A stretch of 64,000 nucleotides of DNA from the NCBI RefSeq assembly GCF_000003815.2, contig NC_049980.1, positions 4,324,742-4,388,741 of the forward strand. Direction: 5' to 3'. Numbering within the stretch: position 1 is the stretch's first letter; every line of letters begins with the position of its first letter. The stretch is from Branchiostoma floridae. Lineage: Eukaryota; Chordata; Leptocardii; Amphioxiformes; Branchiostomatidae. Below the pieces are notes generated by a model that ran no database searches, was not told where the DNA came from, and worked only from the letters and a program-made list of their open reading frames with translations. The translations under genes and the position numbers were made by a program. Below, in pieces: positions 1 through 11,230 of this stretch.

Positions 1-660
1 TTCTCCCGTTGACTTGGTAGAAACATAAGAGATATACATTTACATGTTACAAACGTGCAATGAATATATATATGTGCATGCAGTTTCGTACTTTTAAATT
101 TTCTAAAATATATCAAACGTGCTGATGATGTAAACGGCTTGGTCCGTACGTGAACTAGGTCCATGACCCTCCACGGTCAGGTCACTTCTCCGCGTGGGTC
201 GGCTCACATCTCCCGGGGGTACAGGGTCGCCCCTCCCTCTCTGTGGGCAGCCACCCCACGGGTTGTGTGGATCCCGGGGGGTCTATCCTGGGTCGGACCA
301 CCCCGTGGGGACATGTGTGTACTGAAGGTCTCCTCGGATCGTTACCCTTGGCAACGGCCGTGACTGACAGGTCCCTCAGACGACACGGCTGACTGGTTTG
401 TCAGCGCTAACGTACGAGCGGGGCGTACAGAAGCCACTGACGGGCCTTGTGTACAAAATCGCCGAGGGGGGTCCTGTCACCCGGCCCGGGACAACTATAT
501 TTCTTGCTTTGATCAAATTCTGCTCTTTCCACATGTGTCTTGACGCCTTTTTCTTAAGATTTAACGACAACAGTGTTACAAGTCTGCAGAATGCATCGCC
601 GCCATATGGCCGGTGACCTCACTACAATACGGAGGCCGTTAACGTTATAAAAACCTGTCA
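1..660. other. GC-rich unassigned segment
   Basis: This stretch is clearly richer in G+C and CpG (about 130-520) than the AT-rich DNA that follows. Short open frames exist on both strands, but none has recognisable domain content or a convincing splice boundary. A TATAAAA word lies near 645-651, just before an AT-rich transition. It could be a CpG-rich regulatory region or an unrecognised exon; I cannot distinguish these. Confidence 0.3.
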
Positions 661-1394
661 GAACCCCTTTTGCTGATTCCCAAGCAGACATATGGCTTGC
701 TTTTGTATGTCTTTGCGCCTTTTATGTTGGAGCGATTTGTGAAGGAACAAAAACCGTATCAATCAAAAGACAAAGAGCTTAAAAGGCCTACGAAGCTGCT
801 TTTTGGCAGTTAATACGGTAAAACGCCAAAGCTGTTTTCCATTTTATACTTTTTGACATGTTTTGGTTGAGGATAGCTAGCTTTCAAAGGGGTGGTTTTG
901 GCAAAGTATAAACACTGAAATACCTTTTCGTCCATTTGATATCATTTGGCAGCTAAATGTTTTGATTTGGGCCAACTAAGAGAAATTTTGTCAACTTGGG
1001 TACTCACCAATGTAGGGCCGGCAGAAAGAAAACATCTGCGAAGAAAATCACAATTGTCCACACCTCTGCTTAGATTTAAAGTAATTTTTGGGCCTTTCCC
1101 GCCATTCTAGACAGGCCATGTTGATTTGATTATATGGATGACATCCGCGCACGCATCAATTTTCGTCCGTGTCTAGAAAAAAAAAGAAGGTTTTCCATCA
1201 TACTGTAAATCGTACAAAAGCCTGAGCTGCAAAATTAGCAAATATATGCCGTAAAATTGCAAAAAAATGTGAAATGGATACTGAAGTTGTAGAATGCCAA
1301 AGTCAATTTCAAATTCAAAGCAGAAGATATGAAAGTACAAAAATGAAGATAGAATACGTCGACGAAGATTAGCCATCCAGGTAATAAGATATGT

Positions 1395-1470
1395 GAAAAC
1401 ACAGTTACCCAAGTAGCTGGATATGATTCCAAAATCATATCCAGTTAATTGAGTAACTGCTTTTTGGCTA
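1395..1470. repeat. Near-perfect hairpin repeat (MITE-like)
   Basis: CTGGATATGATT (1417-1428) and its reverse complement AATCATATCCAG (1433-1444) are separated by only ccaa. The arms extend with a few mismatches through agttaccc on the left and gagtaact on the right. One half of the palindrome recurs at 52940-52979, so it is a dispersed repeat rather than a chance stem. Confidence 0.6.
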
Positions 1471-1499
1471 AAGATAATATACATTTAGCAAAACTTTGT

Positions 1500-3960
1500 G
1501 ATTTGTTCAACCTACCTTTAATACAAACTTCATTTCATAATAAAGAAAACTTTTTGGCCAATTTTTTATTCGCACGCTCGCATTAGTTTTGGGGTTCCCA
1601 GATGATGTCATCAATATGATTGAATTCACGTGGCCCAACATTCCCAGGATGCTTCACTCCCTGATGAAGAAGAAACCAGGAGAGACAAAAGATGGCTCGC
1701 AAGTATGAAGAACAGTTTGAGCGGTTTTCTTGGGCAAGGATGGCGGTGGCAGCGTTCTTTTACAGACACATAACATCATGGTACTTTCTAGTAACTATAT
1801 TTCAGTCAAAAAGCGTAAATTATTGGTCAGTTGGTTGGAAAATATTGACTTTGTCCGCGACTGTGGGGAGGGGGGCGTTGGGAAGTTTCTCTTTTTTTTT
1901 TTTTTTACGGCGCGAGTCTCGAGTTGTCATTTTTGTCAATTTAGGGGATTTTGAAAATGTCAGTAAGGACACACCAATTTAATGTTTTTGTTCTCAGATT
2001 TTTTTTCACTAGAAATATGGAGCAACAGGGACATAATTTGCAAAGAGTCTGGGACCAGGTAAAGACAAGGGCTTGCATGCATAACAGAAACGATAACGGA
2101 TTAGAGAATATATATTTCAGCATTTAAAAAAAGTTTAGAACAAACCCTACCACCTGTTTGTAGAAAAAATTGAAAGTACAATCTTAAATTCATAATCAAA
2201 AATTTTACTGCAATGATAAATGTAACCGCATTGCAAGGACTTCATAATTTATATAGTTATGAGTCTTGTGTCAATTTACTAAAATGGAAAGTTGTTGAAT
2301 GGCTTCATACTCATAGTAATGCTAATAGTTAGTTTAATGGGTGAAATTTTCCTGAATATGAAATTTTGAGATACATTGATTCCTTTCTTTTGGGAGAGAT
2401 AGGGGTACGCAGTTCTTTGATATGAATTAAATTGATATGATCTGACTTAGCGAAGACTGAGAGGTCTAAAACTAAAAACCTAAAAGTATGCAAGAGTAAA
2501 AATAGGCATGATCTTTGTTACAATTTGTAGCATCTATTCATTAGAACAAATTAGAACAATTATAGAACAAATTTGTACTTTCTACAGGGCCATAAGTTTT
2601 GCAGTTGCTCTGTACAATTTACATCATGGTCAAAAACTTTTTCCGTCTGGAGACAGAAGAAAATTGCTGCACGCGGATGTCATCCATTATAATGGAATCA
2701 ACGTGGCCTTCGAGTCTGAATTTGTTTGATGTAATTGAGTGTGTTTGCCTTTTATCATTCATACAAAACCAATTAGTGCAAGTGGTATTTCCTATAGTAA
2801 CAGGTGCAAAGTCCCGAGTGGGGGCATGTTTTATTTCAAGAGCCACGTACATGTACAAAACGTACAGTCCCTCCATTATCCTTTACCTTGCCCTTAAACA
2901 CACTAAGTAGTACTAGTACTTTTGGCCTAGGAAAGAAAATGTTATGTTTCCCGTTTCCCTACCTACTAGTACCCTAGAAAAACCTGCCGACCCTAGACTG
3001 TTTTGGGGGGGTGGGCAGTAGAGTCACATACATGTAGCTTCCACTTTTTTTATTCGGCATGCTTCCTATTGAAGTAAAAACACTGCTTGTCCTGTGTAAT
3101 TAAGGATAAATGTATCTATTATGCACAAATTTAAAGTTTGACATTTAAAGACAAATCTCTTCATGCATTTGAGTTTACTTTGTTCGACTGTATTGTACAT
3201 GTATGTATCACTAGTTTAAGAGTTTTGTCCTGCCTAGAATAAATTACAAGAAAAATAAAAGATAATCCCTACCTACAGACCCTAATAACAGAAAACACAG
3301 CATTTTTTTTCTAGGCCTAATCTTTCTACTTCAGTTTTTACTAAATGGGTGCCTCTGTGTTACCCTGACTGCTGTGTAATCAATCCTTTTGTTAGTTAAA
3401 CATTGGGGGTCAACGGTCTTTTCCTCCCAATGTTTTAGTACGGATTTGACAATGGACCTTTCTCTGTGCTAATGGTCACTGTGGTTTACTGGCATGTGCC
3501 ACCCTTGTGTCACTCCTGGCTTGGTTAAGGTTTTAATGAACGATGAGAGAAAGGTGTTACTGTTGTTATTGTTGTGTCACGTTGCGGAGAGTAAACAAGG
3601 CGTGAGTGGCGGGCCGTGTAAGCCGCTGACCACCACGTGCCCTTAGCACGGTCTTAGCGCTAGATCCTTCCGTTGGGCAAGGGGGGACGGCCGGCCAGTG
3701 GGATCAAGTTTGACTAGTATACAGATTTACTTGAGAAATGGAGAACGTAGTGGAAAATTTAGGACTATTGCTTCTTTCTATATAGACCATAGGACAAAGT
3801 TGATCTCAAAGTTGAAAAGATACTATAGCAACATGTATATTCCTACAGGTGTGCAGAAAGCGTTGTCAGTCACTTGATTCTTTGTTCTCTAATTCTCATC
3901 ACCCTCTAGAACTAACAAGATGGGAGTAGAGACATGTATAGAGAGAAGCGATGCATCTGA
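1500..3960. other. Non-coding stretch, no gene recognised
   Basis: AT-rich DNA with scattered homopolymers and short frames on both strands. I see no splice-bounded coding segment, no SINE boxes and no clear terminal repeats. The 3600-3700 interval is locally GC-rich and contains a CACGTG E-box, but nothing else supports a promoter. Confidence 0.4.
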
Positions 3961-3975
3961 CATAATACAATCATT

Positions 3976-4195
3976 TTATGGAAAATGGGGTATTGTGGTG
4001 TAACGGCAGAATGTTTGGCCCAGAACTTAGAGGTCCCTGGTCCAAATCTGCTGATTATGAATTTATGTCACCGATCTTGTGCCCTTGGAAAAGGCACTTT
4101 ACACGACTTTCCTCACTTCACTCAGGTGAAAATGAGTACCTAGTTTCGGTAAGGGCTGTTACTCAGAAAGAAGCTCCTACAAACTTGAATGTGTA
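3976..4195 (+). mobile_element. tRNA-derived SINE, degenerate copy
   Basis: The body word cactttacacgactt-cctcactt-actcaggtg-aaatgagtacc is shared with the copy at 20780-21000, which keeps an intact B box. Here the B box has decayed to ggtccaaatct. It is a degenerate member of the same family. Confidence 0.55.
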
Positions 4196-4269
4196 TATAT
4201 ACATGTATGTTTGTAAGCATGAACCACTATCAAGTCTACTACCTATAGGTCAAGTATGCCTATAAAATT

Positions 4270-5190
4270 TAAGTACTAGTACCATGTAGTTCAAATACAG
4301 TAGAAGTAGTATGTATCAGCTGAAAATTGAAAACAAAAAGCATGATCTCACATCTATGCCATTTTACCAAGAAGTATTTTTAATTGATGTAGGGATAGTT
4401 TAATACATAAGGTATGCACCAGCAATTTACCAACAAACTTGTAAGTGCCACAAATCACAAGAGAGCTTCTTATTATAAGTTATTTCTAACCATTTCTAAA
4501 ACGATGTCTGATTATTTTGTCTTAACCCAAAGTATGACGTCTTGACATTTAAACTTCACATTCCACACTGAAGGGTTGGTAGGACAATGCTTTGAAATGC
4601 GACCTTTCAAATCTCTCTTATCATATATCATAATTACGTTGCTGTTATGGAAGCTTAATTGTTCTAAATGTGTCTGTGTTTCTTTTTTTAATAAGATAAT
4701 TCTGTCTTGATATTTAGACTTCGAATTCTTCAAATTCCTCATCGGAAGGAATGCATGGGGTCCGCCCGTCCAACAAATAGTTATGTTTGTATGTATTGTT
4801 TGTTGTATGAACTGTTTGGCCTTTTAAATATATTCACTCTGGACACTTACTAGGTATGTAACATATTTGCACACTTTTCAGAGTTGAAAATATGCTGCTA
4901 GTTGTTACCAAGTTCGGGTGCATAATTTGCTTGAGGTTATAACCGTTATTGCATGTTTTGAATGAATGGTAAACTAAAAGGGCCTCAAATACAGTGTGAG
5001 GTATTGTTATGTTCTAGGAAGGATTCAAAATATATATACATTGTTTTCATGTACAACATTTCCAACATTTCATTGATTTTTATAAGTTGGCAGTAGGCAA
5101 TAACTGTGGGGTTTTATGCAAAATAATTTGGGGAAAAGAGAACAAAACATCACAGATTTGAATTTATACAGTTCAAGATGTGTTCAAGAT
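4270..5190. other. Non-coding stretch
   Basis: AT-rich DNA without recognisable coding or RNA features. A 76-residue open frame on the minus strand (4512-4742) is Asn/Lys-rich and matches no family I know. From about 5100 the sequence belongs to a dispersed repeat that resembles 11530-11600 and 38205-38310. Confidence 0.4.
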
Positions 5191-5204
5191 TGGTGGACAA
5201 GGGG

Positions 5205-5847
5205 CGGTCAGCCTTTTTACCGGAAAACACAGGAAAACACAGTTAAACACCGGAAAACACATGAAGAAGTGTATAATCTACTGAAATACGGTATGTTTTG
5301 ATGAGTAAACATGACAGGTCGCTATGTTTTGCCACAGAATAATCTACATATGGCCCTGGAATGAAGAAATCGTCAGAAAATGCATAAGACTACGGGCCGG
5401 ACCGCCGCCGCCACCCGGCGGACTGGACGTGCTGGTTGTGCAAAATTATGTAACGTTGACGGCTAGAAGAAGCAAGCTTTATTAAGAAATACAGAAAACA
5501 GATTCTTATCACAATCCGAGTACATTCATATATATTATATTTATGCCAATATATAACAGATTTTTGCACTGAAGTTCGGTAGATGTCAGCTGTCTTGTTG
5601 TGAAAGTATCAGACCCCGCTAAACAAACATGTATTCTGCATGGCCGCCGGGTGGCGGCGGTCCGGCCCGTCGTCTCATGCATTTTCTGACGATTTCTTCA
5701 TTCCAGGGCCATATGTAGATTATTCTGTGGCAAAACATAGCGACCTGTCATGTTTACTCATCAAAACATACTGTATTTCGGTAGATTATACACCACTGCA
5801 TGTGTTTTCCGGTGTTTAACTGTGTTTTCCGGTAAAAAGACTGACCC
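5205..5847. mobile_element. Foldback transposon with ~200-bp inverted arms
   Basis: The left arm (5205-about 5420) is repeated in inverse orientation from about 5641 to 5847. The inverted match covers the accgga/aaacac microrepeats, the catgtttactcatcaaaacata segment and the GC-rich core ccgccgccacccggcgg. The flanks carry a direct 9-bp duplication, gacaagggg (5196-5204 and 5848-5856). The element contains no transposase frame, so it is non-autonomous. It sits inside another dispersed repeat whose uninterrupted relative is at 38205-38310. An 8-9 bp duplication suits hAT-, Merlin- or Mutator-like transposases; the superfamily is inference. Confidence 0.85.
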
Positions 5848-6168
5848 GACAAGGGGTGCATACTTTATTTTTGTTTCCCATTTAAAATTTCAGTCCCTCA
5901 GATTTGTGTGAGACTTAACCCCAAATTGAGGGTACATGTTTCAATTGAGAAAATATGGTATGTTGATTGTTATTAGAATTTTTATCAAGTATCTGCCTAA
6001 ATTTTTCAGTCCATAATATGTTTTGAATTGTACTGAGAAGTCCTATTGTCAGGTGCAAGTTAGTACTTTCAACTTCCTATATGTATCTGCATGTGTCTTT
6101 GCTGCCTTTTCTTTGAGAACCTGGAAAAGTTGGTATTTGGTAACTGCTGTTCCTTTCCTACCTTTCAG

Positions 6169-6261
6169 TCCTCTCAGAACACTGAGGAGTTGTGCAAAGA
6201 AAAGCGACTTCTTTCAGATGCCGTGAAACTTTGGATGTATCACGTAGACTCAAGGGACAAG
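6169..6261 (+). CDS. Candidate internal exon, unidentified protein
   Basis: A pyrimidine-rich tract ending in ctttcag (6154-6168) is followed by a 93-bp frame of exactly 31 codons, then a possible donor aag|gtgaaaag. Both ends would be phase 0. The peptide begins SSQNTEELCKEKRLLSDAVK and continues with a WMYHVDSRDK tail. It is charged, of even composition and helix-like, unlike the low-complexity frames common in this window. I do not recognise the family. It lies 11.4 kb upstream of the ADAMTS-type exon on the same strand, but nothing shows they belong to one transcript. The frame also stays open past the donor to a stop at 6325-6327, so the donor is uncertain. It could be a chance frame. 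Confidence 0.35.
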
Positions 6262-6329
6262 GTGAAAAGTAGGGCTTTCAACCCCTTGCCCTTGAAATGT
6301 GAAAAATGTCTAAACTATCGCCTGTGAGG

Positions 6330-6940
6330 CATAGAATCGCGCCAGGGGGCCAATCAGTTGGGTGCAATTTATTACCGGTCTGACTTCCCCAATTTGGGTA
6401 CAAACCCACAGTGTTTTCAGTCCCTCTTGTGCGGATTTGGGCGTGTTTGTGGTTTGTTATACGCACTTCTTTCCCGTCGCGGAAAGCTGTCAAACACATC
6501 AGTCGGTCGTTAGACGCTATCCAACCATCTCATTTGCACCTGGGTGTGGATTGTTTTACAATGATTGACTCATTAAGATTAAGTGGCTCGTTTGTTTATC
6601 CGGCCGTTTGTCAGCGTCCAGGAATGCCAACAATGCGGCTCTGTGCTCCGTGTGAAGCCTGAAGGGAGCGACGCACGGTTTTTATGTCCGCGCCGAGTCC
6701 ATAAACAGAATTAACTTTATACCCTGCATTGTGTGCAGGCATCCTGATCAAACCGATAACGCCCTCTTTGTTGTTTTTTTACGCGCCGGGCGTCGCACCC
6801 TGTCAATACGCGCTTGTTGGGCAGATTGGAAGCTACAAGATTGTCTTACGCCAAGCCAAAGGAGTGAAGTGCTCGTATTCAAGTGGAGACTTCGTCGGGA
6901 CCCTTTGTGCTTAACACTTTAACCCCTGTTGTCTGCCGTC
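6330..6940. other. GC-richer unique segment, possible cis-regulatory DNA
   Basis: This segment is not obviously repetitive. It contains a perfect TGACTCA AP-1 word, TGTTTATCC (forkhead-like) and GGAATGCC (TEAD-like) within about 6560-6640. Such motifs occur by chance, so regulatory function is only a suggestion. Open frames on both strands have no recognisable domains. Confidence 0.2.
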
Positions 6941-6943
6941 TTA

Positions 6944-7275
6944 AAAGTTGTCAAGTTAGATTACAGAGATAGGACCACAGTCTTATTGTAGTTTCTTCTC
7001 AGTATTCTTGTCAACAAGAATTGACAAGCATACTGATTACTGATATACGAGCATAGTAGTTTTCATATTAACATTTTTGTCTTCTGTCTTAAGTTGTGAA
7101 GTTAAGATTACAGAGATAGGACCACAGTTCCATTAAAGTTTTCTTGTTGACAAGACTTGACAAGCGTAGGTTACTGATAAATGAGCACAGTAGTTTTCAT
7201 TTTAAGTCCTCTTGTCTTCCATCTCAAGTTGTCAACTTGAAGTTAAGATTACCAAGATAAGAGTACAGTCCCATG
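6944..7275. repeat. ~145-bp tandem repeat, two to three units
   Basis: The phrase gattacagagatagga-c-acagt begins at 6959 and 7106 and, degenerate, at 7247 (spacing 147 and 141). Intervening text such as gacaagc-t---ttactgata-a-gagca-agtagttttcat is conserved between units. Confidence 0.75.
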
Positions 7276-7379
7276 ACACTTTTCGTCTTAATTAGTCTGT
7301 GACCAGAACCTCTGGTCGACAGACTTTTAGTTTTGTCACGTTTTCGCGCGTTCGCAGCTGTATCTATATGTTCCCATTG

Positions 7380-8640
7380 TCTGAATTCTATGTGGTTTGG
7401 CAGGTCCTCTGTACTGGGGTTGACGATGATGCACATGATTTTTTTTTTGCGGCAAGTGGTTTTATTAGGGATGTTATAAAAATAGCACCCCTACAATTTG
7501 TTCTTCTTGCGGTGTTTTGGGGCCTCTGCACTGAGGTTGACGATGATGCACGTTGTTTTTTTTTTCGCGGCTACTGGTTTTATTATGGATGTATAAAAAT
7601 AGCACCCCTACAATTTGTTCTTCTTGCGGTGTTTTGGTCCAGATCTCCTGCATGTGGGTCATGATGTAATCGGACATTGTCAAGCAGATGCGTGGTTTAA
7701 TCGGATCGTCAAAGTTATTCGCGTTCGCATCTGTATTTGCATGTTCCCGTTGTCGCATACCTACGTTGTTTGGCAGGTCCTCTTCACTGAGGTTGACGAT
7801 GATGCACAGTGTTTTCTTTCGCGGCTGCTGGTTTTATTATGGATGTATAAAAATAGCACCCCTACAATTTCTTCGTCTTGTGGTGTTTTGGTCCAGGGCC
7901 GCTTTGTTTGAGCCTTGCCATGATAAAATATACCAAGCAGATGCGTGGTTTTATAGGATCGTCAAAGTAATTCCCGTTCGCATCTTTATCTGCATGTTCC
8001 CGTTGTCGCATACGTACGCTGTTTGGCAAGTCCTTTGCAATGAGGTTGACGATGACGCAGTTTTTTTTTTTCGCGGCTGCTGGTTTTATTATGGATGTAT
8101 AAAAAATATTACCCCTACAATTTCTTCGTCTTGTGGTAAATATCACCCCTACAATTTGTTCGTCTTGTGGTGTTTTGGTCCAGAGCCGCTTTGTGTGAGT
8201 CTTGCCATAATGAAATATTGCAAGCAGATGCGTCATGTTTTCTTGCACTTGTATCTGTGGTTTCCGTTGTTTTTTTTTTTGTCGCATACGTTTGTGGTTT
8301 GGCAGGTTCTCTGCACAGTGTTAGACGATGACGCACGGTGTTTTTTGTCGCGCTAGTTGCTTTCATTATGGATGTAATAATGTCAGATATCACCCCTTGA
8401 ATTTGTACGTTTCACGATGTATTAGTCCAAGTCTGCTTGTTCAAGCAGATGCGTGATATGTACATCAATTTTACGCGCGTTTTCATCTGTATTTGCATAT
8501 TTCTGTTGTCGTTTTATCACGTTTACGTGCGGTCGTATTTGTATCTGTATGTTCTCTGTGTGAATCGTATGTGGTTTGGCAGGTCCGCTATGTACACTGA
8601 GGTTGTCGATGATGCACGTGGGTTTGTTTTGGCGGTGTGT
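7380..8640. repeat. ~255-285-bp satellite-like tandem array
   Basis: About five units share tgtttggcaggtcctct, gaggttgacgatgatgcac, a T-run followed by cgcggctgctggttttattatggatgtataaaaata and the phrase cacccctacaattt-ttcgtcttg. The gatgatgcac landmarks lie near 7426, 7537, 7795, 8050, 8322 and 8607. The short first step indicates an internal duplication. Open frames across the array, one of 222 codons, follow the repeat and are not treated as genes. Confidence 0.85.
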
Positions 8641-8740
8641 TTCGGTTCTGGGCCGCGCTTTGACAGTTATTCACCTTTCTCAAAATATGTTGGATATTTA
8701 TTTTACCATTCACCCAAGTTGCTCAAAATTTGTCAACATC

Positions 8741-8815
8741 TGTGACCAGCTGTGACCAGCTGTGGCCAGCTGTGACCAGCTGTGCATGTTGTCAACAGCT
8801 GCGACCAGCTGGTCA
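8741..8815. repeat. Decamer minisatellite (tgtgaccagc)n
   Basis: Four adjacent copies of a 10-base unit tgtg-ccagc are followed by a spacer and one degenerate pair ending in cagctgg. Confidence 0.85.
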
Positions 8816-8819
8816 TGAT

Positions 8820-9359
8820 ATGTTTTATAACATCAATCTACTTTGAATATGACAGTATCACCTATTTACGGTAATTCTAAGTAGCTGCGGGCCAATCGCC
8901 ATTTACGTTTTAAATTAACATGGTTGGTACCTTTATTATGATAATGCTGTCTTCATATATACTTGTACATCAGTCTCTTGTCCGATCTCCTTTACAGTGT
9001 GGCTGTGAGTTGACTTTTCGGTCTTTTGTGTGACGATGAATTCCGCGTGTTGAATATTACTTTATGCCTGGCACTACAGTTAATAGTACGTAACTGATTT
9101 TTCTTGCACTATGCTGTTTTCCCCGCATTGTGCCTTTATTATTGAGGTTGGGATCACATATTATAGTAAAAAATAATTTGCGTGGTTGGTAGTCATATGC
9201 CTTTATGGTTATAAGGTGTAAAGTCGTTGGGAAAGTGCCGCAACATCTTACAATTTCGCGTGCTCAATAGGTAGTGTTTGCTCTCTTCGAATATATGGGG
9301 ACGTGGACCCTATAACAGGCAAACCGAACATAACACCCAACAAAATACCAAACCGACGT
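8820..9359. other. Non-coding stretch up to the assembly gap
   Basis: AT-rich sequence with no recognised coding, RNA or transposon feature. Confidence 0.4.
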
Positions 9360-9459
9360 NNNNNNNNNNNNNNNNNNNNNNNNNNNNNNNNNNNNNNNNN
9401 NNNNNNNNNNNNNNNNNNNNNNNNNNNNNNNNNNNNNNNNNNNNNNNNNNNNNNNNNNN
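9360..9459. other. Assembly gap, 100 N
   Basis: Exactly 100 N, the conventional filler for a scaffold gap of unknown size. Frames that run through it are artefacts. Confidence 0.99.
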
Positions 9460-9475
9460 GTGCTTGTTGTTTTCT

Positions 9476-9666
9476 AGCCTCCATAGCAGGCTCTCTGGGC
9501 CTTTTTCTCTTTTTTGGGGGGCTCATTATACACTTTTGCATGCTAGTTCTTTCGGCGACACAAACGACACTGTACAAAAAAGTAATGGCCAGCAAAAGTG
9601 TATTATGAGACCACCCCCCACCCCCACAAAAAAAATGAAAAAAAGCCCAGAGAGCTTGCTATGGAT
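9476..9666. repeat. Inverted-repeat (foldback) element, ~190 bp
   Basis: 9481-9539 (ccatagcaggctctctgggc onward) is the imperfect reverse complement of 9592-9664, which ends in gcccagagagcttgctatgg. The arms differ mainly in the lengths of the G/C and A/T homopolymers. The loop is about 52 bp. Confidence 0.8.
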
Positions 9667-9926
9667 GGCTACTATTAGTAGTTTTAATCTTGGCATTCTT
9701 ATGTTCACAAGATATATAGCAGGCACAGTCCCCCAGAGTGTTCAACTTAGCATTCTTGTCTTTAAGTCGTTGAGTCCTGAGTGCCGAGAAACAAGCGTAG
9801 ACACTTAGCAGTGCAGCTATTGAGACGCATTGTTTACCCCGGGTTGTCTGTACACAGTGGAGGTTTTCCTGACATGGTGGTGGGAAGTGGCTGGTGGGAA
9901 GTGGGGGGGTTGAAGTGTTGACATAG

Positions 9927-10530
9927 GCTGTGTGCACTTGATAATCAGCACACTTCAAAGTCTCTCAAAACAAGCTCATTGCATCACCGGTGGTCTGCTG
10001 TGAGTGGAAACAGTGCCACGTCTGAGAGGCTGATTTCGGTCTCAAAAATGGTAGTCGACTTTCAAAAGGGTCGTCGCCTTTTTTCATGGTGAAGTTGGTA
10101 AGGGTTAGGCATTTGACTTGGGGTGCGCTTTCTTTTTTGCTGTGTGCACTTAATTGATAATCAGCACACTTCAAAGTCTTTCAAAACGAGCTCATTACAT
10201 CACCAGTGGTCCGCTGTGAGGTGAAACAGTGCCATGCCTGAGAGGGTGTGTACGCTACGCTGATTTCGGTCTCACAAACGGTCACATTTTGAAATGGTCG
10301 TCGCCTTTTTATGTGTCTTACTATTTTTTGTAACCTTACTTTCTCATCTCTCACTCAGAAGTGTTTTTATTGTATTTCTTAAAGCTTCTTGAAGCGCATT
10401 GCATCACCGGTGGTCCGCTGTGAGATAAAACAGTGGCACGTTTGAGAGAGCGTTTAGGGTGCGCTGATTTTGGTCTTGTAAACGGGTTAAGTCAACTTTG
10501 AAAAGGGTTTGTCACATTTTTATGTGTATT
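9927..10530. repeat. ~210-bp tandem array, three units
   Basis: The phrase catcaccggtggtc-gctgtgag starts near 9982, 10198 and 10402. Each unit continues through aaacagtg-cac-t-tgagag, gctgatttcggtct and a cctttttatgtgt segment. The duplicated phrase tgataatcagcacacttcaaagtct precedes the first two units. Confidence 0.85.
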
Positions 10531-11084
10531 ACCACGCTCCATCACTTTAAGCGTATAAGCACGGTCTATCCACACCGTAATGTTTCGCAGAGTAGTTGGT
10601 ATGGGTTTAGGCTTTTTGACTTGGGGTTGCATTTTCTTTTTCTTTTTCTTCGATACTGTTGTACATTTCAAATGTTTACCACATTTTTCTCTTCTTGTCA
10701 GCCCCCTTAAAAAGCAAAAAGGTACGTAATGCATGGATGTAGTGTTGACCAATCTGCTATGTGGCAAAGACAGGTTTAAATGGCGATGACAGTTGACTGG
10801 AAATAACGATGACCAAAACGAAAATTTCCAGTACATGCAAGTTAGACACCACTCATATCAGGCTTGGGTAATTCGGATTCACTCAGGCATTGTTTCTGAT
10901 TTTCAAAGTCGTATCCATCTGAGATTCAACAGATCCGACTTAAACCCTCATTTGGTGCCCGGATTTGACCATTAATGTGCTAGGCTTTGCGAATTGGGAC
11001 CAATCCAATACCTGGGTACCATCCTACATTGTAATGTAAATGCAGATCAAGCGATCTGTGAATAGTTTCATCAGGTTGGTACGT
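10531..11084. other. Non-coding stretch
   Basis: Contains no recognised exon or complete repeat. Short frames on both strands overlap and look random. Confidence 0.4.
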
Positions 11085-11230
11085 CACTGAATAAAGAAAC
11101 TCTGTGAGCAGCGACACCTGTCCTGCAGTACAATGTGAACCAGTCAAAATTGCTTTGAAGAAGGTGACAGATGGTCACCAAAATGTTGGTGAGAATAAAG
11201 CAATGGTTGTGTAAAAAGAGAGTCTCTTAA
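11085..11230 (+). mobile_element. Retroelement tail with hammerhead-like stem
   Basis: The text acaatgtgaaccagtcaaaattgc, an imperfect stem GGTGAC-agatg-GTCACC, then caaaatgttgg and tgtgtaaaaagag matches the reverse-strand copy at 43795-43890. Such tails occur at the ends of Penelope-like and other retroelements; the assignment is inferred. Confidence 0.5.

Noticed and set aside
7688-8356. 222-codon plus-strand frame
   Set aside because: It runs through the ~260-bp tandem array, its peptide repeats with the array and the opposite strand is open too; no domain is recognisable.
9278-9808. Frames crossing the N gap
   Set aside because: The middle is unknown sequence; joining across 100 N is meaningless.
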